Origin: Trichobilharzia regenti
Taxonomy: Eukaryota > Platyhelminthes > Trematoda > Strigeidida > Schistosomatidae
NCBI GenBank assembly: GCA_944472135.2
Contig: OX235265.1
Location: 92,846,984 to 92,910,983 of the forward strand
DNA length: 64,000 bases
Reading direction: 5' to 3'
Positions 41,901 through 53,900 of this stretch are shown here, one piece after another. Numbering within the stretch: the stretch's first letter is position 1; each line of letters starts with the position of its first letter. The notes beneath the pieces were generated by a model. It saw only the letters and a list, made by a program, of their open reading frames with translations. It was not told the DNA's origin and did not search any database. The position numbers were made by a program, and so were the translations under genes.

Positions 41901-44900
41901 TTTGTTTTGTTCTCTGTGTGTGTAATTTTCTCTCTTTGTCTTCATTCAATTCATCCCATTTCTGTTTTCAGTTATAAAATCAGTTATTTTAAGTTTGTTT
42001 CCATGCTCCTCCTGACCACATTTGCAATCCGTTTAGAATAACCATTTTACAATTATATTCTAATCCTGTGTAATTTTTTGTTTCTATGCCTCTTGTAATC
42101 TATATTCACACCCCCTAACTTTCATATCAAGTTGAAAATTATTATCACCTTCGTTACTATGTGGAATTAAACAAATAAGAATTGTATCCATGTAAACTAA
42201 TCTATATAAATGCGATTATACAGCTGCTTTAGAGAATGAAATCGCCGAAAAGATCGTCATCTTTTCTGAACTTTTTGTTCTTTTCAATCTAATGTTCCAA
42301 TGAGTTTATTTTCCACGATTTGAAGAAATCAGTTGGTTTGAACTTATTTGACTCTTTGAGTTGCGTCGAATTGATCACACCGCTGATGAGCCCAGCCCAG
42401 CACAGAAGAGTGAAACAGGCATCCGGTGTGTAGATTACTTTGATCTGGCTGGCTAGCTGGCTAGAAAGCTTTTCTGGTCGACGAGTGAGTGGTGTCCAAC
42501 TCCTCGTTTCAGTCAACCAGCAGTATAGTTAAATGTCTAACAAACCGAGCAGTAGTACTAAGTAGTACAAAAAAGACCTAAATGATGAAATAAAACTGAT
42601 AGAAGAAGCTTCGATGTTAAATAACTATCCTCTAAAATTCATTAGGAAGATCAGTAAGGGCCAAAAGCTAAATAAAAATAATTGTGAAACTAGTAGTGAT
42701 AACATAAATAATAGAGAGTGTAAGTCATCTACTGTTATACCATATAAAGAGGGGACATCTGAGACCCTACGTAGGATTCTTAATGCAGCAGGAATTAGGG
42801 CGGTGGCATTCAAACCTACAAACTCACCCAAGGACAAGCTCAGTAGGCTAAAAGACCCAGTGGACCCAATTAAACAAAATAATACAATTTACAAAATACC
42901 TTGCAATGACTGTGAGTTAAGTCAGCTACATAGGTCAAACCAGTAGGTCGGGAGTGGTCAGATTGTCAGAGCATAAGAATTTAGCTAAGGTAAGAATGGT
43001 TGACCCCGAAAAGATAAGTAATTTAGAAAAAAGCTCAGCAATCGCACTGCACGCGCTAACATACAACCACACTATAGGGTGGGAGTGGGTTAAAATTCTA
43101 AAAAGTAACCTATGTAGGTGGAAAGAGAGCTTGATGACTAAATTCTTGTTCATTGAGTCTACACCAAACACATGCAATAGGAATGATTCATCATTCATAC
43201 CCGAAATATGGGAAATACTAGTACCAATTAAATCAAGTGAAAAATAATGCAACTATATAAATGAAGTTAGGACGTCGTGTGAGTACCTTTATGTGATTAT
43301 GAGCAGTGATAAATTGTGCTCGAAACGTTGTCATCGGTAAACATTACTGTATAACACTGTAAGACTTTATCAAAAAACAAATTTTACCCATAATGGAACA
43401 ACAATAATAGTCACAGCTTGGAAATCTTAACAGACACTTTTATTTTTGTCAAAAACTGCCAAGCGATAATAGTTAACTACAGTCTCTTGACTACCAGAGA
43501 ATATTAATTTAGAAGTGAGATTTGACATTTACACTATAGAGTTTCGCTACCATGAAACTGGGTACTTTTGACAATAATAATAATAATAATTTTTCCTTCA
43601 CGTTCCCAGTGGAACATAGGGCTCCAAGCTAGTAGCTTGAAGTTTCTGTAGCAGTGTTTAATTTTTACAGGATGGGGTTGCTAGCCTCATGCCCAACCTT
43701 TCCTTTTTACCAGCATTATTTCAGGCTCAGTGAGGTAAAGGAGTACGCCGGCCGGAGGTCGAACCCCGGACCATGTGGATGGTCGGCGGGCGTCCTAACC
43801 GCCATACCACCGACGCACTTTTAACAATAGTCGATAATAATATAATCGATAGTTAAGATCAGATAACCAGCCAAAAAGGATAAGGGCCACCAAGGAAATT
43901 TGGTAACAGACCAGCTAACAACCCATTGCACGTAAAATGTGCCGAAGCAAAATGCACATGAACCGGAAATATGCTGAAGAGACAGATCTCTATATGATAA
44001 TGCCACGTGTCAATCTGATTTAAAGCGATAACCTCAATGAAACCTATGGATTGAAGACAGGACTAAGGCAAGGCTACCTGTTATCATCACCAATGATATT
44101 TCTATTTGTGGGGGACTGAATCCTACAACAGACCATGGATGGAGAGTGAGAAGACAGACCTAATTTGGAGCTGCAAGAAGACTCTAGAAGGCACTAGGAC
44201 TTCGATTTATGTCTAATGTCGTACAAATTCGAAGATCTACATGCAAAAAATACAAGAAGTTGGCAGAAGAGGCCAGCAGTGAAGACAAGACTTCAAGCAG
44301 ACATAGACAATGCAGGAATGATAAAGACGATGATACCTAACCAACTATAAGAAGCCTTAATTACCACTAGCGAGAGAAACCGCCAGGCAACCATCTCTTC
44401 AACTCGTCTACTTGCACAGTGTTGTATCGACGATAGGTAGTCGTCACAGATGAGGATTTTAATGGGCGATCAGAAAAGGAGAAGCGAGGTAGACATCTTA
44501 AATATACTGAAATCATCGTAAGTAGAAATCGGCTGCACACAGTACAATGGACAAGATTCAGATTTCCAACCGCTCTACCGAAAGCATTTTCAACTACCGA
44601 CTGCAATCTTTCATCAGTAACTGCCGTATCTTCATACTGAAGATTGGATGAGCAGAAAGGATTAGTAACAATGAACTCTGGAAAGCAACAGATCAACCAA
44701 CAGCCTATTGCCCAAGAATTATGCGGGAGGAAATGGAGAAGGCTGCTGAGTAGCCTGAAATCCAAGGAAACGATAATAATAAATAATAACAATAATAATA
44801 ATGGAAGTTTGAAAACCAATACTTGAAAATATTAACTAACTGACGATAAATTTAATTGATTAAAAATGCCTATTAAAATTTTTCAGAAGAATGGATACTG

Positions 44901-47900
44901 AACAAAGAGTACTCTTTTCGATAACCTCTTCTTCATCAGGCTCTACAGTTATATATCTATATCATAGTGATGAATGAATGAATTAGTGTTATGAACAACA
45001 TTAATGTTCCTGTTTAAATAACGTCGAATCAATAATATCAATGGATTACAGCTAAATAACATCAACATAAAATAAGCTGAATGTCAGAAAGGCAAATTAG
45101 GAAAGATAATATTACAAATTCATGAATTTATAGTCTCTACTGAAGGCCGGCCATGACAGAGGTAGTGGTTAGCTGGACTTGCTTCTTTAGAACACAGAGC
45201 ACTGGTTGTTTCAGGCGAATTACAATAGCCTCCGCTGTTTGGAGCATGTGGTGCTTCGATGATTTTGGCAATTTATTAGGCACCCAGTAGATTATAGAGA
45301 AGGATTCTTCCACGCTGGCTGGCTGGCTGGCTGGCTTTGTGGCTGGCCGGTTCGCACCAGATGGTCCAATATCGAACTGTTAATGGTTTTCACTACACCT
45401 TTACTTGGCCATAGTGGGAGATGTTCTCGAGTGAGCACGAAAAATCAAGTTCCTAGAGCAACGGCCAATATAACTCGCTCCACCACATACTCAGTTGAAT
45501 TGGTAGATACAATTTGAAGTGTCAAGTTTAGTCTAGGTACTTCATCTTTCAGTCGAGGTAGTACCATCGGTCGTGTAGAGAATAATACGTGTAGTTCGCC
45601 AGCATTAAGAGTTATTTGAACTGATTTTCTTAATTTCCTCGTAATTATCTCACTTAGTATATCGATGAGCCTTGAATTGTAGTCGTATATAAAGTGGCTT
45701 CTTGTTTACAGATAGTGAGTAGTCCTTTTCCGCCTCTTTCTTTGTCATGTGTTTCTTGATAAATATTTCGGGATAACTATTTTCGATCAAAGTGTCGTAT
45801 ACCATGCCTAATTCATCTTCAATTCCTTTTTCTGAGCATATATCTCTAACTCTGTGACTGAGGGTCTTCACTAAATTTCTTTTGTACTTGATAGGAATGA
45901 AGCTGTGAAAATGTGTATATTGTCCTGCCCAAGTGCTTTTTCTATCCTACCATCTAATTTTCTTGTAAGAAGGACATCCAGGAAGGCAATTCATTCTGTT
46001 TTGGGATTCCTCTTCTCATGTGAATTTCATAACCGAATGTACTTCATTGAATTCAGTAATTATTTTACTCTTATCCGAATCATTATCTCAAAGGATGAAG
46101 GTGTCATCCATATAACGGGAATAAAATTTAATGATTATTACTATTATTATTATTGTAATATTTCATGTACACTATTCAAATACGAGCCCAAATTTTGTTT
46201 TATTTTTTCTTCTACTTTCAGTTAGTTTGGTTATTAACATTTTTGTGCACTGTATTTCTGAGTGTAAATTATGGTCTTCTGTTGGGTGTAATCGTCTCAG
46301 CTCTTTCGGTTATATTAAGAACACAATGGCCAAAACTCAGAACACTTGGACAAACTCCAAATACAGAAATCTATCAGGACTGTAAACAGTATAACAATGT
46401 ACGCTAACGTTATGCAGTTTGTTGTCTAATCCTATCTAATGTGTTTTCACTCAATATTTGTTATTTTTTCTACAACTTGACTCCAGACTGTATTTTATGG
46501 TACAAGTATGGAATTTTCAGAATGTGATGTCGGTAACCCAAATTTCGCAGGCCGACCATAGATATCAGGTGTGCGTCGCCAGGGGATCCAACCCCGGACT
46601 ATGTGCATGTTCAACGAGAGTCCTAACCACTGTGCCAACGACGCACATTAAAAACACTTTAAAAAAGTCTTGTAATCGCTCAGTACATTCTGAACAATCC
46701 GATCACACATAAACCTCTCATAGGAATTTAAATAAAAATGATAAAGCGTCATGAAGTTAGAGAATAGACAGAGGTCAGGTTAAAATACCTTGTCGGAGGG
46801 CAAAATAACAACGGAAATCAATAAACCCAAGAAGGGAGATAATAGTATATTATCTATCTTGGTATCAGAACAAAGTTTACCGTGGAAGGTTCACTGTGAT
46901 GACAAACTGAATGGAGGATTCCTATACTGAGTCGCAAACGAAAAAGACACAAAAACAAAGAGCAAAATTTTCGTGTTGACGAAACATTCTCAGACGCTGT
47001 ACGATCGTATTTATTTCAAGTCTGATCACGAACTGATATCATTTAGAGAGTACTGGACATCAGTTTCATCCTAGCTTGGAACTCATCGACAGCACGAACC
47101 TATCGGGTTTCGAACCCAGGATATCTATGTTGCAAGGCAAGCTCATAGACCATATAGCCACTGGGACCCGACTCAATGCCTGAGTGGTCTATGAGCTTGC
47201 CTTGTAACAGAGATACTCTGGGTTAGATACCCAGTAGATTCGTACTGTCGATGAGTTCAAAGCTAGGACGAAGCTGCTGTCCAGTACTCCCTGGCTTCCA
47301 GTGGTTCTCTAACTGATATCAGTTTGCAAGTCTTCTGTACTCCGCCTCAGCATAAACAACAAGATTTCGATTTTCAACATCAATGTAAAGTCAGTCAATA
47401 AGTTCTTCTATACGGGTCAGAAATTTGCACAGCATGTCACGAAAAGGATTTCCAACAGGCTGTTGCAGACTTTCATCAACAGCCACCTTCAGTGGCTCCA
47501 TACTGAAGATCAAATGGCCGGCTGGCCAGAGACAATTAGCAACAGGAAACTCTGGATGGCAACAAACCAACAGGCGAGAGCCGATTCTTCTTCGGGTCTA
47601 CATTGAGGAAACCATCGAATAACATCGCCCTCCAGGTCACTGCCATAGAAGAATCCCAATGGGAAGCGACGAACAGGTCCTCGATGCTACTGTGAATTGG
47701 AGGAGGTCGTGTGAATTGCAGCAGATGAAAGATTATGGGCAACCGTGGACGCCAATTAAGGGGACAGTATCAAACAGAACAAAGTGGAGATGTGTTGTTG
47801 AAGCCTTATGTTCCACTCGGAAGCCGAGTGAATAATAATAATATTTGGCAAAGAATGCATAAAACCAATCAGATGCCGATAACCTTTGCTTTTGAAAATG

Positions 47901-50900
47901 TATTTCATAATTTGGGATACAATCTAGAAGGGGATGGGTAAGTGGAGACTAGAAAAAGGGAAAGAAGTTAGAGTTACTTAATAAGTGTGAAAATAGCTAG
48001 TCAATGCAGTTATACAAAATGGATAAAAGCTAACGGAAATTGGATAAGGTGTCTATATGAAATCTTTGTGAAAAAAGGAAGTTTGCTAGCCAACACTAAT
48101 AATGGTTGTAAAATAATAACAATAGCCTTAAACAGTAAAATGAGACCAAATTATGGCAAGAATAGTACTCCGGACGTGCTAAGACAAGTGACTGTATGTG
48201 TGTCCGTCGGTGGCACAGTGGTTAGGACTCTCGCCAACCATGCACACGGTCCGACGTTCGATCCCCCACCGACGCACATCTGATATCTATGGTCGGCCTG
48301 CAAAATTTGGGCTACCGATATCCATGCTGAAAATTCCATACTTGTACCAAAAATACAGTGTAGAATCAAGCTGTAATCAAAATAAAAAAATAAAATGCTT
48401 TTGAATACAGATGTCCGATTTCACAGCCTCAATAGCCAGTGATTTGTGTATATATAAATTATTATTATTATTGTTATTTCTTTTAATTCCTAGAGGAAAA
48501 TAGGGATTCAGCCAAACGTCTGCATTGCGTTTGGTTCTCTGCTAAAGTTTTTACCTGACTACATGTTTGCCCACCCTTGCTTTCATCTCCTCTTCACATA
48601 ACCTCCTCTACTCCAAGTCACCCTCTCACTGACGACCAACTCGCCGCTTTCCTTTCGGGTTCCACTTGAGGGCTTATCTAGTGATTTCACTTGATGGTTT
48701 TCTCAGAGTATGGCCAATCCAACCCATCTCCATTTCTTCCTGCTTATTTGTTGCACAATCGGTTCCTGCTGGGTCGGTTCGCTCCCAGGGATGCCTGTTG
48801 CTGATCTTTTCTGGCTCGCCATCTGATCTTGAGTAGTAGCAAAGACAGCTGTTGATGAAGGTCTGTAGTTTGTTTGAGGTGCTCGTTATGACGCGACAAG
48901 TCTCTGATCCATCCGTATAGTAGCACTAACTTCACATTGGAGTTGAAAATCATGATCTTATTTTCATTGTCATGCTGAGTAGTGGCTGTTGACCTCCACA
49001 CAGACTTCGGAGAAATGAAAGCTTGCCTTGATTCCCCAATCTTCGCTGCTTTGATATCCTCGTCAGTTCCGTCCGCCTGTAGTTGAAACGATGCCTCCCA
49101 GGTAGGTGAAGGAGATTGTTTCTTTCAGGTTCCTCCCATTTGTGCTGATTGTCGCCTGTTGTTGTTGCTGCTGTTGGTGTTGTCCAGGAATCTTCATCAA
49201 CTGTATTTCCACTGACTTTTGTGTATTAAGACTGATTAGGTTATCTTTCACATTTTCTACGTATTTTAGACTTCCGTGTTTCAATCTGCACTTACTCATC
49301 ACCTTCTAGAATTACACCTCACATTGTATAATGCATTTCCTGGAGCAAAATTACCAGTATCTGAATGGTTTTATGAATTCTTGGTTAAATAGCCCGAATG
49401 TGATTCTATAGCTCTTGAAAATGATTTGTCCAGAATTGGAACGGCAAAAAATACCTTCAACAATCTATAATCAGTCTGGAAGTCTTCTGTTCTGTGCTAA
49501 CAGCATGAAGAACAAAATCCGGATTTTCAACATTAATGATAATGCAGAAAGTTGGTGTGTGTGTGTGTGTGTTACAGAGAGCATTTTATCAACAGCTGAC
49601 TTCGTGGGATCCACAATGAAGATCAGATGGTCATGAATGAAACTCTTGGAAAGAACCAATCACGAACTAATTGTTCAACAAATATGCCAAAGAACATGGA
49701 GATGTATCGGACAGACTCTGAAGAGACCGTTGAATGACATCGGACATAAGGCTATTTAATGGAACCTTAGTGGGCAACGACGAGTTTTTCGTCTGAGACT
49801 GACATGTAGGAGGTCGTGTGAGGAAGAGATGACAACAGATGGAGAAACGCAGGACCAGTTGACGAGGTTTGCAGAGATTAGGACAAAATGTTGACATGCT
49901 GTTGAAGCTGTATGTTTCACTCATAACTCAAAGGAATAATAATGATAGAATTTGTGGATGGTGACTAGCAGTGGGATCCAGGATGCGCATTTCGTCCTAT
50001 TTGGGACTCGCCAGATAGATTCGCCTGCATCCCCAGTGAGTCGGTGATGGTGTTCCCAGCGAGGCTCAAACCCAGTGCCCATAGTTTCAAACGCCAGAGC
50101 TTTATCCACTAGACCACTGGGCACCACTGACTGATAGAAATCAGTCTGCACCAAAGAGAGGACTAGACACATCACACTAGTTACTAGTGTCAGATCAAAA
50201 TATCCACTACAGTCCTACAGGAGGACAATCGCTAGCCCGAATAGCTCAGTGGTAACGTCTCTGGCTGCAGCACTGGAAGGCGCGGATTCGAATCTCAAAA
50301 GGACATGAGTTCTTTCAGAGTTGCAGATACGCCCTGCTGACGAGTGCCAACTAGCACGAAACATAGGTCCAAGGCTACCTGTGGCCGATTACCTCCAACC
50401 ATTTTATATCCAGCTGGCGATATAAGAATAAAACTTGTGCACTGTGGTAGAGTATAATTCCATTATGGGCAAATTTTTGTTTCGATAAAGTCTCACACTG
50501 TTATACAGTAATGTTTACTGATGACGTTTCGAGCTCAATTTATTGCTCATAATCATATCAAGGTGATATAATTATGAGCAATAAATTGTGCTCGAAACGT
50601 CATCAGCAAACATTACTGTATAACAGTGTGAGACTTTATCAAAACAAAAATTTTCCCATAATCCAGATGACGAGTCCCAAATGGGACGAAATGCGCATCC
50701 TGAATTCCACTGCTAGTCACCATCCACTAATTAAACTCTAATTAAATGCCCAGACATCGTCAAAGCATCTGCACGAGAAGCCGACATGTCAACCTGAGAC
50801 CGAGCACTTCGATCCAATCAATCGACGGGAAAATCTAAAATTCAATTGAAATAATAATAGTTCATTGTATCATTTCATGAAGTCCTATGTTTTACTCGAG

Positions 50901-53900
50901 AAATAAATTTATTTTATTTTTTTATATTTTTGATTACAGCTTGATTCCACACTGTATTTTTGGTACAGGTATGGAATTTTCAGCGTGGATATCGGTAGCC
51001 CAAAATTCCCAGGCCGACCATAGATACCAGGTGTGCGTCGGTGTGGGCTCGAACCCCGGACCATGTTCATGGTTGGCGAGAGTCCTAACCACTGTGCCAC
51101 CAACGCAGAATATATACTAATCAATCGTTAATTTTATAAGTTTATTATTGTATGAAAAACATTATTTCAAGTCTGTATTTCCCTCACTTTTATATAAATT
51201 GCTTTTTACTTTTCAGTGTACACAATATGACCAAATTAAAATTATTCGTTATGAAGGAAACTTGTATTATGTTTGCGCTGAACACTTCCGTGAAGCTGTT
51301 TATCAACAGACAGGAGTAAATCCAGTTGATATTTACGCAAGAGTCAATAAGTATTTGAATAAAATAAAAGCAATTGAAAAGTCTCTGTGCAATTATAATC
51401 TACCTGAAACTACGGATGTTGAATCTATCCAGTCAGTTGCGAATTTAAATACTGTCAATAAAGGGAACAGAAATCTTAGTGATCAAGATACACGTTAGTT
51501 TCTTTTTTGCAGTTGAATATTTTATGATTTTTAAGCATGGGTGATAATGTGTGTCACGAAGCACTTGTGCTGTTTCTTCAATATGTTCAGGTTTCTAGCA
51601 GTGAAAAGGAACGTAACACTATCATTATTATTATTATTATTGTTCCCTGAGGTTCTGAGTGGAATATACGACTTCAGCAACACATCACCATTTCACCCTA
51701 TTCTTTGAAGTCCTCGTTATCTGGCTGCACAACTGCTCACAAGCCTCCATCTCCACCCACCCACCCCCAAGCGATTTCCTTCATTTCACACTCAGAACAA
51801 GGCCAGACTCTTCGTTTCCCTTCTGCATATCTTTTCCACAGTAGTTTCTTGGTTGATTCATTGCTAGTGTTCCTTGTTACTAATCCTGCCCACTTGAACT
51901 ACAATTTCAAACCATCGAAGGTGGCTACTGAAGCCTATTAGGAATACTTTTGATGACGCACCAAGTCTCTGTGTAGCAACAGAAGACAAGGGCTAGGAAA
52001 CGGATCGTTTATTAAGGAAATCAACACATATTTATAGATTTTCATTATAATAGAGTATTGTTAGCAGAAGAACACAGTCTTCTGATTGATTGTTTCTCAC
52101 GGAAAGTTAACCTTCCATCTCTTTGTGGCTGTTTCTTGAATGTCAGATCATCTATACGCTAACTGTATCCCCCTCCGCAAAGCCTTTTTTTCATTTTTGA
52201 TTATAGCTTGATTCCACACTGTATTTTTGGTACAAGTACGGAATTTTCAGCATGGATATCGGTAGCCCTAGTTTCACAGGCCGACCATAGATATCAGATC
52301 TGCGTCGGTGGGGGATTGAACCTCGGACCATGTGCATGGTCGGCGAGAGTCCTAACCACTGTGCCACCGACGCACGACCAATATTAGAGACGTAAACATT
52401 GATATAAATTACTGTCCACCGATTTTGACTAACAGCCAGGTCTCATCACACAGTGATATTTACTGAACAACAAATTGTACTCGAAACGTGGTCATCAGTA
52501 AATTTTACTGTATAACACTATGAAACGTTATCAAAATAAATTTTATCCGCAATGGAATTATAGCATAGTGCACAAGTTATATTCTTGTATCACAAGAGTA
52601 ACTTAACCACATTTTATGCATGTAATTATTTAGGTCTTCCAAACCTAACAATAACCCTTATCTTTCCTAAACTTAACGTGAAAATATCCCTAAAATATCG
52701 AACTCAAATCAACTCTAATATAGCCTTTTATTAGATTAACCTAACCCTAACTTGTCCTTGGAGTATCAACAGAGTGTAATTCCATTGTGAGTAAAATTTA
52801 TTTTGATAAAATCTCAGTGTTATACAGTTGTAACAACAGAAGACAAGGTTTAGGCAACAGATAGTTCATTAGGGAAATCAACGCATATTTATAGATTTTC
52901 ATGTACAATATGATAGATTATTGTAAGGAAACAAACACAGTCTCCTGATTGGTTGTTTTTCACTGAAAGTTAACCTTCCATCTCTTTGTGGCTGTTTCTT
53001 GAATGTCAGATCATCTATATGCTAACTGTATCCACCTATGCAGAGCCTTTCTTCTCATTTTTCTCAGGACCAATATTGGGGACGCAAACATTGACGTAAA
53101 TTACTGTCTACCAATTTGGCTAGCAAACAGCTCTCACCACACAGTAATATTTACCGAGCAATAAATTGTGCTCGAAACGTGGTCATCAGCAAATATTAGT
53201 GTATAACACTGTGAGACTTAATCAGAATTAATTTTACTCGCAATGGAACTATACTCTGTCACAGTGTACAAGTTCTATTCTTATATCAACAGAGTAACTT
53301 GACCACATTCTAGGCACGTAATTATTTAGGTCTTCTAACGCTAACATTAACCCTAATCTTTCTTGAACCTAAACCTAATGTGAAAATATCCCTAAAGTAA
53401 CTGTAATCTAACTCAAAACAACTCTGATATCGCCTTTTATTAAGTTAATCTAATCCTAACTTGTCCTTGGCTTAAAGCGTAACTTGATCTTTCTTAAACC
53501 TAAGCTGAAACTTGCCAGATGTCCCATTTAATAACATAACACTTCAATGAGCATATTTTATTGACAATGACAAGATTATTTTTGCCAGGTTTCACTAACT
53601 TGGTCAGTGAACGTGTCAAGGTCATTGGTGCGGTCGCACTCCATTGGTAGTTACTGGTGCTTAAAGTTTAACTTGACAGGAATACTTTTGATGGGGGGTG
53701 CAAGTCTCTCTAATCATACAGAAGAACTCACTTATTCCCAGCACCTCTAAACTATGTCTTTTCATTTCTTTGGCAATCTAAGCAACCTTTCTAGCCTGAA
53801 ACATCATGTGAACACCCCAAGTCCCTTTTTGCCTTCAACGAAAGAAGGCATACCGCCCCACGTCACTTTATCTCTCTCTCTCGTATTCCATCGATGAATA

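Larger units (their letters stand above)
51972..53490. repeat. Tandem duplication of LTR plus PLE trailer (two diverged units)
   Basis: Unit 1 is 51972-52828 and unit 2 is 52829 to about 53490. Both have the LTR in reverse, then a PLE end (ATTGT(A/G)CTCGAAACGTGG), then the same downstream text (GTAATTATTTAGGTCTTC; CCTTTTATTA-A-TTAA; TTGTCCTTGG). Unit 1 alone carries a SINE A at 52185-52373. Confidence 0.8.

Noticed and set aside
2926..51107. tRNA-like A and B boxes at many places (for example 2960, 25506, 48203, 50233) as possible tRNA genes
   Set aside because: Each is followed by a repeated SINE body, and none folds into a full cloverleaf with a plausible anticodon arm; they are SINE heads.
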